A stretch of DNA of 64,000 bases, from positions 4,774,001 through 4,838,000 of the forward strand of contig JAOVFP010000004.1 of the NCBI GenBank assembly GCA_025738555.1, given 5' to 3'. Position numbers and translations under genes: made by a program. The notes beneath the pieces were generated by a model. The model had not been told where the DNA came from. It saw nothing but the letters and a program-made list of their open reading frames with translations, and ran no database searches. The DNA comes from Cyathus striatus. Lineage: Eukaryota; Basidiomycota; Agaricomycetes; Agaricales; Nidulariaceae. Positions 43,271-56,606 of this stretch are shown in pieces (positions within the stretch are counted from its first letter, which is position 1; each line of letters starts with the position of its first letter).

Positions 43271-46200
43271 ATTGCTATATATGTTCAATGCTGTAAAATT
43301 GAAAGAAGTGGTTGAATGATAGTGTATCTTAGCGCTCCAAGGTCCGAAAGCGACATCACATATTTGTGTCAGTCCATCTAGCACCGTTTGTAAGTGCTTC
43401 CGGCCTACCGACTGAAAAGGATAATCGTTAAGTACTTTATTCCCATATATTCGAATTTAGGATACTAAAAGACGAAACCTCGATGTCCTCGCTCCATTCG
43501 ATAGTCTTGTATGCTCATTGACTGTAAATCTAGTTCCTTAGGTTCCTGAGTGCGAAAGGTGTGTTCCAATTATTCAGCGCTTAGTATCGAACGCGGGTTG
43601 TCAACTTGTTAAAGTGCTTATGTGTTTGGAATGATCCGTTTTCATTATATACCTTCTCACTCGATCACTGAGGTTATGTTGTCAGCTGTCTCACTTGAAT
43701 TAAAGTCTCCCTCTCACAAGATAGGAGTCCCTGTGACACGGCCAGCCACCATTGTTTCACCGTAAGAGGTTCCGCAGTTTCATTCACTCACAAATTCTGG
43801 CAGATATTCTTTCATGAAGAGCCTGAGCATTCATCTTGGTACATCTTGGATTGTAAATTGGATGACTTCAAGCTCAGTGAAAACATCCAACACATTCAAC
43901 ATAAAGTTTTATCGAAAGCGAACCATTGGGCTAGAAGTCTTTTCAGCTGGTAGCAACAAAATAATAAGTGGATTAGTTCTAAAATCGAATAACACGTTTC
44001 TAAGATATGAATGTGCTCATGCTTTCGAGCCTGTTGCATGAGCATAGATGAGTAACAACTATGCTCGAGAGCATGTATTTCCCACTGCTTGCACGAAGCT
44101 AGTCCGAAGAGATGAATACTTCCTCTGAGTATCAAAGTCACCTCTCAATGGTTACGGGTAAAACTGCGGTAGGCGAAGCAGAGCACGGCTTGCCAGGCGA
44201 GGCCTGAAGGCGTGGCGTTCACGTAGCAGCCTAGGAAGGATTGTAAGGAATCCAATCCGCAGTGTATAACGTGGTAATCGTCATGCGCAAGGGTAGCTGG
44301 GAGGTTACAAGTCATGCGTCGAAGATTCGCCGTATGACCCAGATGAATGTTACGAATGACATGAGAGGTTGCGTATCTAGGTTTCTTCGAGGAACCGTGT
44401 GTGTAACCCGTCATTGGCAATGGTATAGCTATAAGATACCAAAATCCTACGTATATGGATGGTGAGCCAACTTGTGAACCATTGTGAAGCGTCGCGTGAT
44501 ACATTGCACGAAGACAGAGCGAACACCTGAGGCTGCGGATGACAGCGAAGAGGGTCAGGAGGGGCCAGGTGCCGAATTACTGTATCAACAAGTCTTAAGC
44601 TTTGCGAGCCTCAAGGAGTAACATCGAAAGCGTGGGAACGCCACCGCTTCCGTACCACCGTCCCTCTACATCCATGTAGTAGTTGACAACAGAAAGAAGG
44701 TCGATAAGAATATCGAGGCGCCCGATGAATGACTGATACATCATCTGGAATCAGCGTAAGATTGCGCGCACAGGGTCAGGTGAGTTGTATGATGCACACA
44801 GAGTAATATGAATCGTGCTCAATGTGTTGGATGCGTATACCATCGGCCCACATTAGCAGGAACTAACGAAGAGTGACGTCCAAAGCAAAGAGGACACCGT
44901 GTCATCCTACCACCGGCCCTCCACCCTTCCAGGAAGTATAAGCATCATAGGAAGGCCACACACACGTACCGTGTGCGGCTAACATTTAGTGAGGCTAGCT
45001 AAGGGATGCACGTAGATAGTGCATTACGTAGCTTGTCGAGCTGGATGTACGACTGTATCAAGAACGTCGTGACCGGTTCTACGAGGTGAGGATGATCGAT
45101 TTCCATAGTGCAAGGGTGCACATGCTGTGTCAACTGCTTCGACCAGCGACCGTATGAACCACCGTCCCTCTACCTCCTCGTAGCAGCCAGAGGAGGTTGC
45201 GATGACAGTAGAGGACTGGTGTGTGCGACACGTCATATCAGAGGCTGGCAAGTGCGGTAACGATGCTCCCTGACGGGCAATGTATAGAGTAATAGCACAT
45301 TTTGTAAACGATTGATGTGCTGTATGCGTGCCAAGGAATCAGTACAAATGGTGTGTAGTTCCGCTGATCAATGAAGCTTGAGGATTGAAAAGGGCAACAA
45401 AGCAATACCCTACGACCCTCAGGACATAGCTGAGGCTCAACCCAGACTTTCAACTTCGTTGTAGCGCGGAGCTTGCCCCGACGTTCGACAGAGAATGCGA
45501 TGACGACTAGGGGCGTGAAGACACGCAATGGGAACGTTGACAGTTGTATGGTGCTCGCGGAGGACCTAGTAGACGTGCCGTATCCGAACAGGCCCGTAGT
45601 GGTCGCTCTAGGCTGAGTACGGGGAGCTGAACGCGGGGACAAAAGTGCCAGTCCTCCATATTGCTCATTTATAACGGATGGATAAGAAGACTTCAGCACA
45701 GGTTGATATGGAGGAAGGTGAATGCTTAGTGATGATACGTCGCCAATGAAGCCCTGAGCTTAAGACATCCTACGCGTATATATATCAAGACCAGCCGTCA
45801 AATCCCACTAGAACAGACATACCTCTCCACATCCCCCACACGTTGCCGGCTACCATCCTCTGTGTTCTCTTTCCTTACCCCAAAGAGGCTTATACGCGCT
45901 AACTTGAAGATACGCTGTGTATGACAGGTAGGATCCCATAGACAGCAAGGGTGTCCGAGCCAGTGTATACGAGTAGACCGTCGAACTGGCGCCTGAGAAA
46001 CGGCCCTTCGAAGCAGAGGCTCATAGTCACAGGACTTGAATTACGATGTGGACATGGGGAAGTGTGAAAGCCATAATCATTAGTCTGTGAGCGTCCTGCA
46101 TCAGTGAAAACATGAATAAGGATGAAGGAAATATGAGTCTCTCGTACTGTCATGAGTCTAATCCATTTCTATGCCTTTCTCGATCCCATAAACCACAAGC

Positions 46201-46694
46201 TGAACAAACACTATCAAACTTGGAGCGTAAGGTCAGATTCTCAGCAGCTAAGACTAGATCAGTGGTTGCGTGTGCACGAACCAAGCTCAATTTGGCGCTC
46301 CATAGTCAAGTTGCCTGGCAGACTATGGTTGATAAGTGGTACAGGTCATTTATGTTCAGGAGAACAAATTTGTCCGGGGTTCAAATTCCTGCTCGGCAAT
46401 GCCGTCGTGAGTGTAAAGTGAAAGAGGAGAAGAGAGGACGGGGTCCGATTCATTGAATTAGCAATCTGGGATGGTTGAATCTTGTGCACGATCGTGGGAC
46501 TATCAAAAAACTACTTACGTAAGAAAAAAATGGAGCCCTTGCACTATTTTCTACCATTGGAGCTAGCGACTCGAGAGGCTAGATACGTGCTAACTAGCGT
46601 CTTTTTCACTTAATAGTATGCCGAGTTATCGTATAAATGATATTCTCTTAGTTAAAGGATAAGTAGTAATTGTATGGCACTACTGCGTAGCCTC
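43271..46694. other. Intergenic, no supported gene
   Basis: 3.4 kb between P450-2 and the 3' end of P450-3. Short phrases such as 'accaccgtccctctac' recur near 44655 and 45160, suggesting old repeats. Frames at 45238-45699 and 46112-46456 lack recognisable motifs or codon-like consistency. A tRNA-like T-arm near 46376 does not complete a cloverleaf. Confidence 0.5.
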
Positions 46695-48857
46695 TCATAG
46701 ATCATCCCACATTTGGGCTTGCCTGATCATACTCTCCGACGTTTGATCTCGCGGCTTTATATCGCAAAGGAATGGTTTAGGGTGACTAAGGAGTACTTTC
46801 AGCATGGGAGAATAAAATGGGAAGTTGAAGTATATTTATACCTAGCTATACCTGCAACCATCTCTACCTTAGGCACAATTTCATTTCCTTCATCATCCAG
46901 TGCTCGTCGTATATCTAGAGTCGCTAGCATTGAGGAAATTACAATCCATAGACTTGCTTCTGCAAAGTATAGTCCAGGACATATCCTATATGTAATCATG
47001 AGATATGTCAAATGGGAATGCAATACAAACTACCTGCGACCAAATCCGAATTGTCCAATTGGGTAAGGTTCTGCATTCCCTTCAGGTTTAGGCAGGTATC
47101 TGTCTGGGTTAAAAGAATCGGGATCTTGATATATAGTTTCATCCCGCAGAATGGCGCTGCAAAAGAATAGTTCCATCCTTAGTATACGCAGGCAGATGCA
47201 GGATACGCAGTAACCTACTAAGCATTATAAATCACAACAGTTCCCTTCGGAATAAACATCCCATTGTATACGTCGTCTTCGGTTGAGCAATGTGGAACAC
47301 CTTAATACCTCACGCATTCAGTGATACATTCTATTGGACATCATTAGAGCACCATACTCACCAGACGGTGCCACTGTATTCCATCTAATAGATATATTAG
47401 GACATGTGTAAGTAGAGTAAGAGTAACCACATGAATCCGATTGAGCATGCACCTGAGCACCTCTTGCATCACAGCTTCAACGTATGGAAGAGAGCTACGA
47501 TCGCCAAGCTCTGGAAGTCGATTTTTGCCAACCACTCGATCAATTTCTTGCTGGGCCTTCCTTTGAACCTCAGGGAACAGTACCATTTCGAGCATGAAGT
47601 GTAAAAGGGCAGAATCCGTCTAAAAAGTATATGTGAGCTTTTGCAGCCGGGTATTTCTACCATGATGCCCCACCGTTTCCGTGCCACCCGTAAATATAGC
47701 ACATGCGCTCGCCTGTAAATCATCTATGTGATCCTGATGGTGATTCTCCTCATTAATATGGTCCAAATGGTACGAGAGAAAAGATGGTTGTGCCTTTCCT
47801 TCCTTCTGAAGGCGGATACGATAAATCATACAACAGTTGAAGAAGAACAATAAATGACGGACCAATTGCTGTTTAACTACTTCAAAAGGATATTCATGCA
47901 TTTTTTGTACAGCAGAACGGAGACTTCTCGCTTTGGAAGCATAATATGTGCCGGGGAACCAGGAAGGTAAATATGCCACTATAAAGTTGTAATTGATTCA
48001 TGCCGTTATATAGGCTGAGCCTGCGATGAATACGTACAGAACGGCAAGAGGTCAACAATTGTGCTTCCCCCAGGTCCACATGAACTAAATGACTCGATTG
48101 CCTTAGCAGAAATATCAATATATGGGTCGTCGTTTGACACGATGTCGCTCCCATATGCAATTTTAACAGTGAGGGCTACGGAAAACCTGTACGAATATCT
48201 GTTAACCAATTTACAACACGGAGTAGAAGGTTGAAAGGCGCACCTATGTAGATGATCCATCCAGTGGTTCGGATTATCTAAAATATTCACTAGCAAGCGG
48301 CGTGCCTGTTGAGTTTGTAATGGGTGATATGATAAGCACTGCTTCTGATGAAAGTATTCTTGTAAGAGTTTTCTGTGCTTCTGGAAACACTTTCCATAAC
48401 GTAAAAATGTGAGTGTCAGCCTCCAACCCATCCTTAACAAGAGATGCGAGTGAGTGTCCCAGATTCTCGCACAGAGAAGGATTGAAGCTACATCTCATAT
48501 AGTATCATCCTCATACGATCACTATAAATTCCGCTTCTCTTATCGAGGATTTCAGTTGCAGCCTTTAATGAGTTCAAGACTAAGAATGAGCGTCCGGGAA
48601 TATGAAGGTATATAACATCTCCTAATGCAATGTAAACACAATTCGAACATAGGATACCGATAGAAGGGTTTACCATATATCCTCGACCATTGGCGGAAAA
48701 TGACATCCGAATTGTTCGATGGTATGATGCGTAAGTGGCCTATGATCGGCTCAGCTGGCGGGCCAGGGGGGTATGGAAGTCCTGCTTTGCGTCGCTGAAA
48801 CCATATCAAGCACATGCCTGCAAAGGCAAGCGCAAGGTAATATGTTGGCCATGTCAT
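46695..48857 (-). CDS. Cytochrome P450 monooxygenase P450-3 (12 exons)
   Basis: The start is set at 48857 ([14 protein letters not shown]) by comparison with the other paralogues; an in-frame ATG at 48863 is equally usable. The same 12-exon layout gives one open frame to TGA at 46695 (…QAQMWDDL). Motifs: [11 protein letters not shown]-helix TGGTETT, EVLR, FNPDRY and [16 protein letters not shown]. The C-helix variant is FQKHR. The intron after the I-helix exon has a GTGGGG donor. Tandem neighbour and closest relative of P450-2, including homologous 3' sequence. Intact by inspection. Confidence 0.88.
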
Positions 48858-49976
48858 ACTCATGAAGAGAGATATGTTTGGTTTCTCTCTTTTACGAAAA
48901 AGCTTAAGTACAGTCAGAGTGTAGATCTGCAATCTATCGTGTAGCAATGTTGCCACCGTTGTAGACGGAACCTTAAACCCACGGACTCCAATGGAAAATC
49001 TACTCTGAAGCTTGAAGAAGTACCGATTCCCAGATTACAGGCCTCATCTGGCGCATAAGGTCAGGTTAAGTAACATCGTGGGATAGCACTTTCATGATAG
49101 CTGCATGTGAAGTGCACAGCTGGGAATGTCGATACGACAATAGCTATTCAGATACGAATATCCGCATCCAATCATACCACATGCGTAGGTACACTTGTAT
49201 CGGTGGAACCAGTGTGAGACCCCATCATCATATGTTCAATGTGTGAGTCTATAAATGAATGAAGTTAGCCTTGAGCATGAGCATTCATGTCAGTGTTACA
49301 GAAGCACAGGCCCAGGGACAGTTGTTATCAATGATATCTTGGCGTGCAAGAGACACCGTTGAAACCTACCAATTGTAGAGCATGTAGTTCTATTATTGAA
49401 AGCATATTCAGCGAATCGCAAACGACTTACGTCATGGTGAAAATTTGAGAGGGATGAAGGGATCCAGAGCAGCGCCATCGCATACGCTCGAGCTTATAAA
49501 CTTATCTTGAAAAAACTTACTTGTCAATCAATCGAGGCCTTCAACAAGTAGGCCATACAGGGTGTGTCAACAGTATTCCTCTTCAATTTTCCTGAACCTT
49601 TTCCAAACAATTTTGAAGCAGAAACTCGAACTATGTATCCCAAATATATCCATGTCACTGTAACTTGCATTATTAGGGTTGTTGTCATGCAAATGATGAG
49701 CCGAAGCAGTTTCAAGTTTACGGCGTGTATCAAGTGAACAAGGAAGCCGAGTCTTGCCCGAGTCTCAACAGATGCAAGTTGCTGCAATTTTTACAATCCA
49801 GGGCCTCATAAACGTCGTGTTTTCTTCCTTAAAAAGGCTAGCGGTCGGCCTGTATGGCAGTCTACTATTAGGGTGAAAGAATTCAGTTTCATTTCAGCTT
49901 CTACTACTTAATACTGGTGTAGTACGTTCCGGGGGTGGCAGACTGGATATAACACGTAGCGGATTTAGGTTAAGTA
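48858..49976. other. Intergenic between P450-3 and P450-4
   Basis: Promoter side of P450-3 and 3' flank of P450-4; no gene recognised. Confidence 0.5.
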
Positions 49977-52083
49977 CTAGTCCCATATTTGAGTCTGCCT
50001 AATCATATTCTCCAATGTCTCATCCCTTGATTTTATCGAGCAAGGAAAAGGCTTAGGGTGACTGGAAAACTGGTTGATAGAGATAATACACATAACTAAC
50101 AATTCCCATACCTTGTAAGTCCTACAATCAGCTCAACTTTAGGAACTATTTCCATCCCTTTATCATCCAGTGCTCGTCCGATATCCAGAGTGGCTAACAC
50201 AGAGGATATTACAAGCCATAAGCTTGCATCTGCAAGGTGTTGTCCGGGACATATTCTGTAAATCATAAAAACATGATCTTTAAAATTGCTGTAGTGGAAC
50301 GCACCTACGACCGAATCCAAATTTTCCTGCTGGATAAGGTTCTGGATTGCCTTCTGGCTTAGGAAGATATCTGCTGGGGTTGAATGAATCTGGATCGGTA
50401 TATATGGACTCGTCTCGTAAGATCGCACTACATAGAATTAATTGAAGTCAGCACATTTAAATGGAAATACTCAGAACCTACAAAGCATTTGCAATCACGA
50501 CAGTCCCCTTTGGGATAAACATTCCATTGTATACATCATCAGCCAGAGAACAGTGTGGTATACCTTAGTACCCGGTGTAATATGTGATCGATGTTTCTAT
50601 TGAATGAGGAGTATACTAGCATTACTTACCAGAAGGAACAGCTGTATTCCATCTGCGGTATAGATGTAAATAGGTTGATGAAACTAAACCTGTTGAATAC
50701 GCGCCTAAGTACTTCTTGCATAACAGCTTCAACATACGGAAGGGAGCTCCGGTCACTCAGCTCGGGGAGCCGATTCTTACCCACTACTTGATCAATCTCT
50801 TGTTGGGCTTTCTTCTGAAATTCTGGGAACAAAACCATTGCAAGAATAAAGTGGGCTAGCGTAGAGAATGTCTAGACAGGGTTGGTGAGTCAATCATGAT
50901 ACTAGTAAGACATCCACCAACTAACTGTCTCCGCACCAGCAGCAAAAATTACACATGCACTTCCTTTTAAGTCATCCATGTGTTCGTCGTCATTATACTT
51001 TCCCTGTAGTTGACTCAGATGATATGACAGAAAAGACGGTGGTGCATCCCCATTTCTCTGTAGGTGATATAAGTAAGCTTCACACTATCCAGAGTCAATT
51101 AGACGATTTACCAATTGATTTTTTACGATGTTGAAAGGATATTCATGCATTTTCCTGACAGCAGGCCGGAAACTTCTTGCCTTATGGGCATAATATGTAC
51201 CAGGAAACCAAGAAGGAAGGTATCTTACTATCAATTGATTAGCCCATGCCACTTGTACTTCGTCATTTGCAACGTACGGAATGGCATGAAATCAATCGGT
51301 GTGCTTCCTCCAGATCCACAAGAAGTTAGTGACTCGAGTCCCTTATTAGATATATCAATATATGGATCATCATCTGATACGATGTCCTTCCCATAAGCAA
51401 CCTTGACAACAAGTGCTGTGGCAAATCTGTTTTATAAGTTAATGACTACAAATTCAGCATCCAATAATGAAGCTTACCTCTGGAGATAATGCACCCATTT
51501 ATCTGGATTGTCTAATAGATTCACCAACAGGCCACGCGCCTGGTTTGTTTGCATTGGCTGATATGACAGACACTGCTTCTGGTTAAGATATTCCTGTAAA
51601 AGCCTTCTGTGCTTTTGAAAGCGCTTTCCATAAGATAAGAAAGTGACTATCGGCGACCAGCCCATCCTAATCGTTGTGCTTTAATTTCGATAACACTGAC
51701 GGCATGAGTGAACTTGCTTACATTTCATATAATATTAATTTCATACGATCACTATAAATTCCACTTCTCTTGTCAAGGAGTTCAGTTGCAGACTTTACAG
51801 AGTTCAAGACCAGATATGACTGCCCAGGAATATGAAGGTACACAATGTCTCCTAAAGCAGCATCAAGTCAATTCATTTATGAGATATTGACAGATGTACC
51901 GTATATCTTGGACCAATCCCGGAAAATTTCTTCCTGATTACTCATGGGCATTATGCGTAAATGTCCTAAGATGGGTTCCGCCGGTGGGCCAGGAGGGTAT
52001 GGATATCGAGCTCTACGTCCTCGAGCCCATATCAACAAGAAAACTGCGAAAGCGAGCGTTGGATAGTAAAATGACAATGGCAT
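49977..52083 (-). CDS. Cytochrome P450 monooxygenase P450-4 (12 exons)
   Basis: Starts MPLSFYYPTLAFAVFLLIW, with anchor and hinge [11 protein letters not shown]. One frame runs to TAG at 49977 (…RQTQIWD). Motifs: I-helix AAGAETT, EVLR, FNPSRY and FGFGRRICPGQHLADA. The C-helix reads FQKHR, followed by QARGLL where the paralogues have QARRLL. The intron after the EVLR codons begins GC (AG|GCGCGT) instead of GT. As a GC-AG intron it preserves the frame; if it is not spliced the protein would be truncated after the K-helix. Otherwise no lesion. Confidence 0.82.
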
Positions 52084-53764
52084 GGAAATGTGGGCGATAG
52101 GTTGTCTAGTGTCTGGAGTATGTTGAAGTGGTATTATATTAAGGTGGTGGCGTGTGAGAAGAAACGTACAGAACAATGTGGAGGGTTTATTCTGAGACAT
52201 CAATGCTCCATTAGATATTTGAATTAACATCGTGACAATGCAGTATGCTTTAGGGGCCAGGGGCCGTATTTTGTAGCCCAATAAATGCTATCACCGAGCG
52301 CGGAATGCTGGGGTGAAGGGAGAGATGAGTATCATAAACAACGTGTCAATGACGAATGACGGAAGGGACCACATCGTAGTGGTAGTAACGATCGTACTAT
52401 AATTACTTCTTACTTACTACATAGTAGCATCGGCTACCTGTGCTGTAATTAATCCGTACGCCGCAAATGCTTTGGTTATCCATAATCGATACCCGCGAAT
52501 GAGTACTAGCTTTAATATCAATCCCAACTGTTGAAGTTGCTCATCAATGAAGCTTGGGAATGGCCATTTTTCTCGAGTTATATCTTTTAACTACCGTTCT
52601 TCTCCAGACGAAGATCGACCGTATGATATACTTTCACTAATAATGAAAACATCCATGGAGGAAAGGAGTCCACGATGACAATAGGTTTTCGCTACTCTGT
52701 AAGTCTGGCTACTACCAGCTTCACAGACGCACGAAAGAGCCAAGTCCGAATACTCGACACATGCGTGCCGAGGTTTGCCATTCAGCCCTACAAAAACCTC
52801 CAATCATGCCGCATCTCACCCACCGTCGCTCCGATGACCATCCGTACCACGACGTTGTGGCTTTAAAATGGGATCTTTGGGAATTGTACCCGACGGTTGA
52901 GAACTGATAAGCCACAACTTCAATCATCACATGACTGCTGTCGAGCGAATGACAGCAACCTAGATTGAAATAGAAAATTGACGAAGCAGGCGAAGAATCA
53001 CGAAGAACGATGTCAATGGACTTGCCTAATTCTCCGTCTTCGTAGAAGAGCCGTCTTATAAAAATCTTATCCATCCGAAACAACGATCCTGGCTCGAGAT
53101 AAAGGTCGCGGATTGACTCTATTTATGGTCGCCCTCAATATAAGCGCATATATAGAATAAGAGCTGTGTCCTGTAGGTTGGGAGTTACTGTCTGTCTCCA
53201 GATGAGTTACTACGATTGCAGACTTCTATCACTTGAGCTCGAGCATGTAAGAGTAGCTGGGGGCGGGAAATGGGGATATGATTGTGGCAGTATTAGAGGA
53301 CTGAGGAAGGTAATGTCTTGGAATGTTTGCTGAAGCCTGACGGTCACACCAAGACCACATGAAGCACTGAACGCGACTGTGCCGTTAAGTCAAGCAACTC
53401 ATGCGTTCAACATAAGTAATGGTACATACCTATACCTCATATATCGATCTCCGTAAGTATAGACCTTCATTCGCTCGTAGTCAAACGTATCTTCGAGCAG
53501 CCAACATTCAATATCCAGCGTTGTTTCAAGTTTATGGCGTTGTAACTTGTTCAAATACTCTTCGCGAGTATGGCCAAAATAGGGCTAGTGTACCCTTCGT
53601 GTTTACAATATAAGTGTAGTGAGAAGTTTTTCTGGGCGTTCGTTGTTGTATATTGTATAAGGGCGAGGAAGTAGTAAGGTGTGGGGATGCATGAGTATGT
53701 GACGTTTGAACTAAGTAACAGGAAGTTGGAGCTACGCGTGATGTTACAAACAACCGTCGGCGTT
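52084..53764. other. Intergenic between P450-4 and the P450-5 block
   Basis: No supported gene. The frame at 52721-53083 has no motif or splice partners. Confidence 0.5.
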
Positions 53765-53899
53765 TGGAAGTCGCGGTGCACGTGCAAGTACATGCGTGAG
53801 AACATTAGAATAGAAAAATGCCGGCAACGGGCATTGCTTGAACTTTAGAAATAATACTTAATGAGGGCTATGTACAGGTCTTCATGAAGCTCGTCGAGT

Positions 53900-56026
53900 T
53901 TAATCGTTGTCCCAGATATGTACCTGTCTAATCATACTCTCGGATGTCTGATCCCGTGGTTGAATAGAGCAAAAGAAAGGTTTAGGGTGGCTTGTAAAGT
54001 AAAGTAATTCAGCCAATGCCAGAGAGAAAACTTTATTGTTACCTTGTTAGCCCAGTAAGCAGTTCCACCTTCGGTACTATTTCTTTTCCATTTTCATCAA
54101 GTGATCTCCTTATATTCAGGGTTGCCAAGATTGAGGATACTGCAATCCATAGACTCGACTCTGCAAAGTATTGTCCAGGGCATATCCTACATTTTATCAT
54201 GAGATTAATGTCTTAAATTCATAATACAATATACCTGCGACCAAATCCAAAATGCCCGATTGGATAAGGCTATGCGTTCCCTTCCGGTTTAGGAAGATAT
54301 CTACTAGGATTAAAGGTGTCGGGATCGGTGTATATAGACTCGTCTCGTAGGATCGCACTGTCGCAGATAATGTTAGTAACTTAGCACGCAGAAATACGTA
54401 AAGCATACAAAGCATTAGGGATCAAGACAGTTCCTTTGGGTATAAACATTCCCTCATACACGTCATTTTCAATAGAACTATGCGGTACACCTGAAAAACA
54501 TAATTAGTGACTAATTGGGTCAGATATCGAGTACGCTACTCACCGGACGGAACTACTGTATTCCACCTACAGGATATTTTGAATAGTTATGAGACCAAGT
54601 AATTTGAATAAGCACCTCAGTACTTCTTGCATTACAGCTTCAACATAAGGAAGAGAGCTTCGATCGCTGATTTCAGGCATTCGGCCTTTACCAAGCACTT
54701 CGTCGATTTCTTCTTGAGCCTTTTTCTGGACCTCTGGGAACAGAACCATTGCAAGAGTGAAGAATGAAAGAGCAGAAAATGTCTAATGAACAGAAGGTGT
54801 GTAATTGGGCTTTGGCATAGTGCTAGAAAGTAAAAAAAAAACGAACCGTCTCTACTCCACCTGCAAACATCATGCAAGCACTTCCTTTCAAGTCGTCTAT
54901 GTGTTCTTCGTCATTATAGTCCCCATGAAGCTGGCTTAGGTAATGCGAGAGAAAGGATGGTTGCGCTGTTCCTTCTTTCTGTAGGAGATAAATATAAACA
55001 AATGCATAATTGGAATGGACTAGAATTAAATAAATAATAACGAACCAATTCTCGTTTCACAGCTTCAAAAGGGTACTCATGCATTATGCGCACAGCAGGT
55101 CGATAGCTTCTCGCCGTGAAGGCATAATAAGTTCCAGGGAACCAAGAAGGGAGGAATCTCACTATCAATTTACCATTAGTTCATGACAGGAAGATGAACT
55201 CAACTTGAGTAGAACGCACAGAAAGGCATAAAGTCGACAGGTGTACTTCCTACAGATCCACAGGCGATTAGACTATGGAGTGCCTTGGCAGAAATCCCAA
55301 TATATGGGTCTTCATCTGATATAATATCTCTCCCATAAGCGACCTTAACAATAAGCGATGTAGCAAATCTGTATAAAGTCAGTGAGTATATCTTGAACAT
55401 GGGATAGAATGGTGTACCGTTGAAAATGGTTCGTGAAATTGTGTGGATTGTCCATAAGTTGAATTGCCAGCCGGCGTGCCTGTTGAGTTTGAAACGGCTG
55501 ATACGATAAACATTGCTTCTGATGAAGATATTCTTGCATAAGCCGCCTGTGTTTTTGGAATTGCTTTCCGTATGGTAAGAAGGCAAGTGTGGGAAACCAT
55601 CCCATACTAAACAGGAGTGCAGTTGAGAAAAATTATAAGTTAAACTTTACGAATATATAAACTGACAGTTCGTATAATACCGTCCTCATCCGATCGCTAT
55701 AAATTCCGCTCCTCCTGTCAAGAAGTTCAGTCGCAACTCTTAACGAGTTTAAGATCAAATATGAGCGCCCAGGAACATGCAGGTATATCATGTCCCCTAT
55801 TGCACGATGAATCAAATATATTTAATGGACCATTGCAAGAATCACCATATATCTTTGACCATTCACGAAAAACGACTTCTTGGTCTTTCGAAGGCATGAG
55901 TCGTAGATGCCCTAAAACTGGTTCTGCTGGTGGGCCAGGGGGATATGGAACTCGAGAGCTGTGCCTTCGGAACCATATCAAAAGCAACACGAATGCAGGT
56001 GTAAGGTGATAAAGTGACCATGCCAT
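53900..56026 (-). pseudogene. Cytochrome P450 P450-5, nonsense copy of P450-1
   Basis: Near-identical to P450-1 in all exons and introns (MAWSLYHL…, [25 protein letters not shown]). In exon 10 the codon after GNA, GAG (Glu) in P450-1, is TAG at 54270-54272. That is 13 codons before the FGFGRR…C heme loop. A product ending there would lack the heme-ligand Cys and could not be a working P450. Downstream exons remain open to TAA at 53900, so the lesion is young. A TATA box (56055-56061) and the CAGCTG motif are kept, so it may still be transcribed. Called pseudogene unless the base is a sequencing error. Confidence 0.82.
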
Positions 56027-56054
56027 AACTACAAATAATATAGTTGTGGCCCCC

Positions 56055-56061
56055 TTTTATA
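56055..56061 (-). promoter_or_regulatory. TATA box of P450-5
   Basis: TATAAAA on the minus strand, 29 bp before the ATG at 56026, as in P450-1. Confidence 0.5.
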
Positions 56062-56195
56062 GCGCCAGTTCTAGTTACGCTAGGAGTCAGAATCTCTAAT
56101 GGGAGAAAATTTCAACTTTATAGTAATACATGTGTGAAGAAGAAGCATAACATAAGATCCTGTGGAGGGTCTATTCGGAACCCTCATGCATCTAT

Positions 56196-56207
56196 GTCTC
56201 AGCTGAT
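56196..56207. promoter_or_regulatory. Shared promoter motif (P450-5 copy)
   Basis: GTCTCAGCTGAT on the plus strand, reverse complement of the P450-1 motif, 170 bp upstream of the gene start. Confidence 0.35.
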
Positions 56208-56606
56208 TCAATATTTGTATGCGTATTATATCCTGAAATAGTTTCAAATGACATACTGGGGGTTAGTCAGTGGATATCTATGTGCTTGAGACCGTGGTAG
56301 ACATGGTCAAAGACACGAGATTCTGGAACTGTGGGAAGCATGGAGTCGAGTTCGGTAAATATAACAGGAACATCATAGGCAGACAGGGACAGATCGAACA
56401 GCCTGCAGAAAGACACTCCACGTTTAGAATAGGAGTAAGTTACGAATATTATCCGCATGTAAACTTAGATGGAGGTCATTTTGTGGCAGGAAATCTTGAA
56501 AAACACCACTCACCTTTACTTATGTCTTCGGAACTGAGATACATTTATATGAACTTACATCAGTCACATTACATTTTCATAGGTAAGTCCTGGTACAAGG
56601 CTCTGT

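Larger units (their letters stand above)
53765..56385 (-). repeat. Inverted segmental duplication, copy 2 (contains P450-5)
   Basis: Reverse complement of about 10005-12600, including promoter, introns and 3' flank. The two arms are about 41 kb apart. Confidence 0.8.

Noticed and set aside
45238..45699. 153-codon open frame on the minus strand
   Set aside because: No signal, domain, splice partner or paralogue; composition looks like chance.
46310..46405. tRNA-like sequence with a good A box (tggttgataag) and B box (ggttcaaattc)
   Set aside because: The T-arm pairs only with wobbles and the acceptor and anticodon stems do not form a cloverleaf at consistent distances. It may be a decayed tRNA-derived relic.
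46112..46456. 114-codon plus-strand frame
   Set aside because: No motif, and overlapping frames of similar length exist on both strands.
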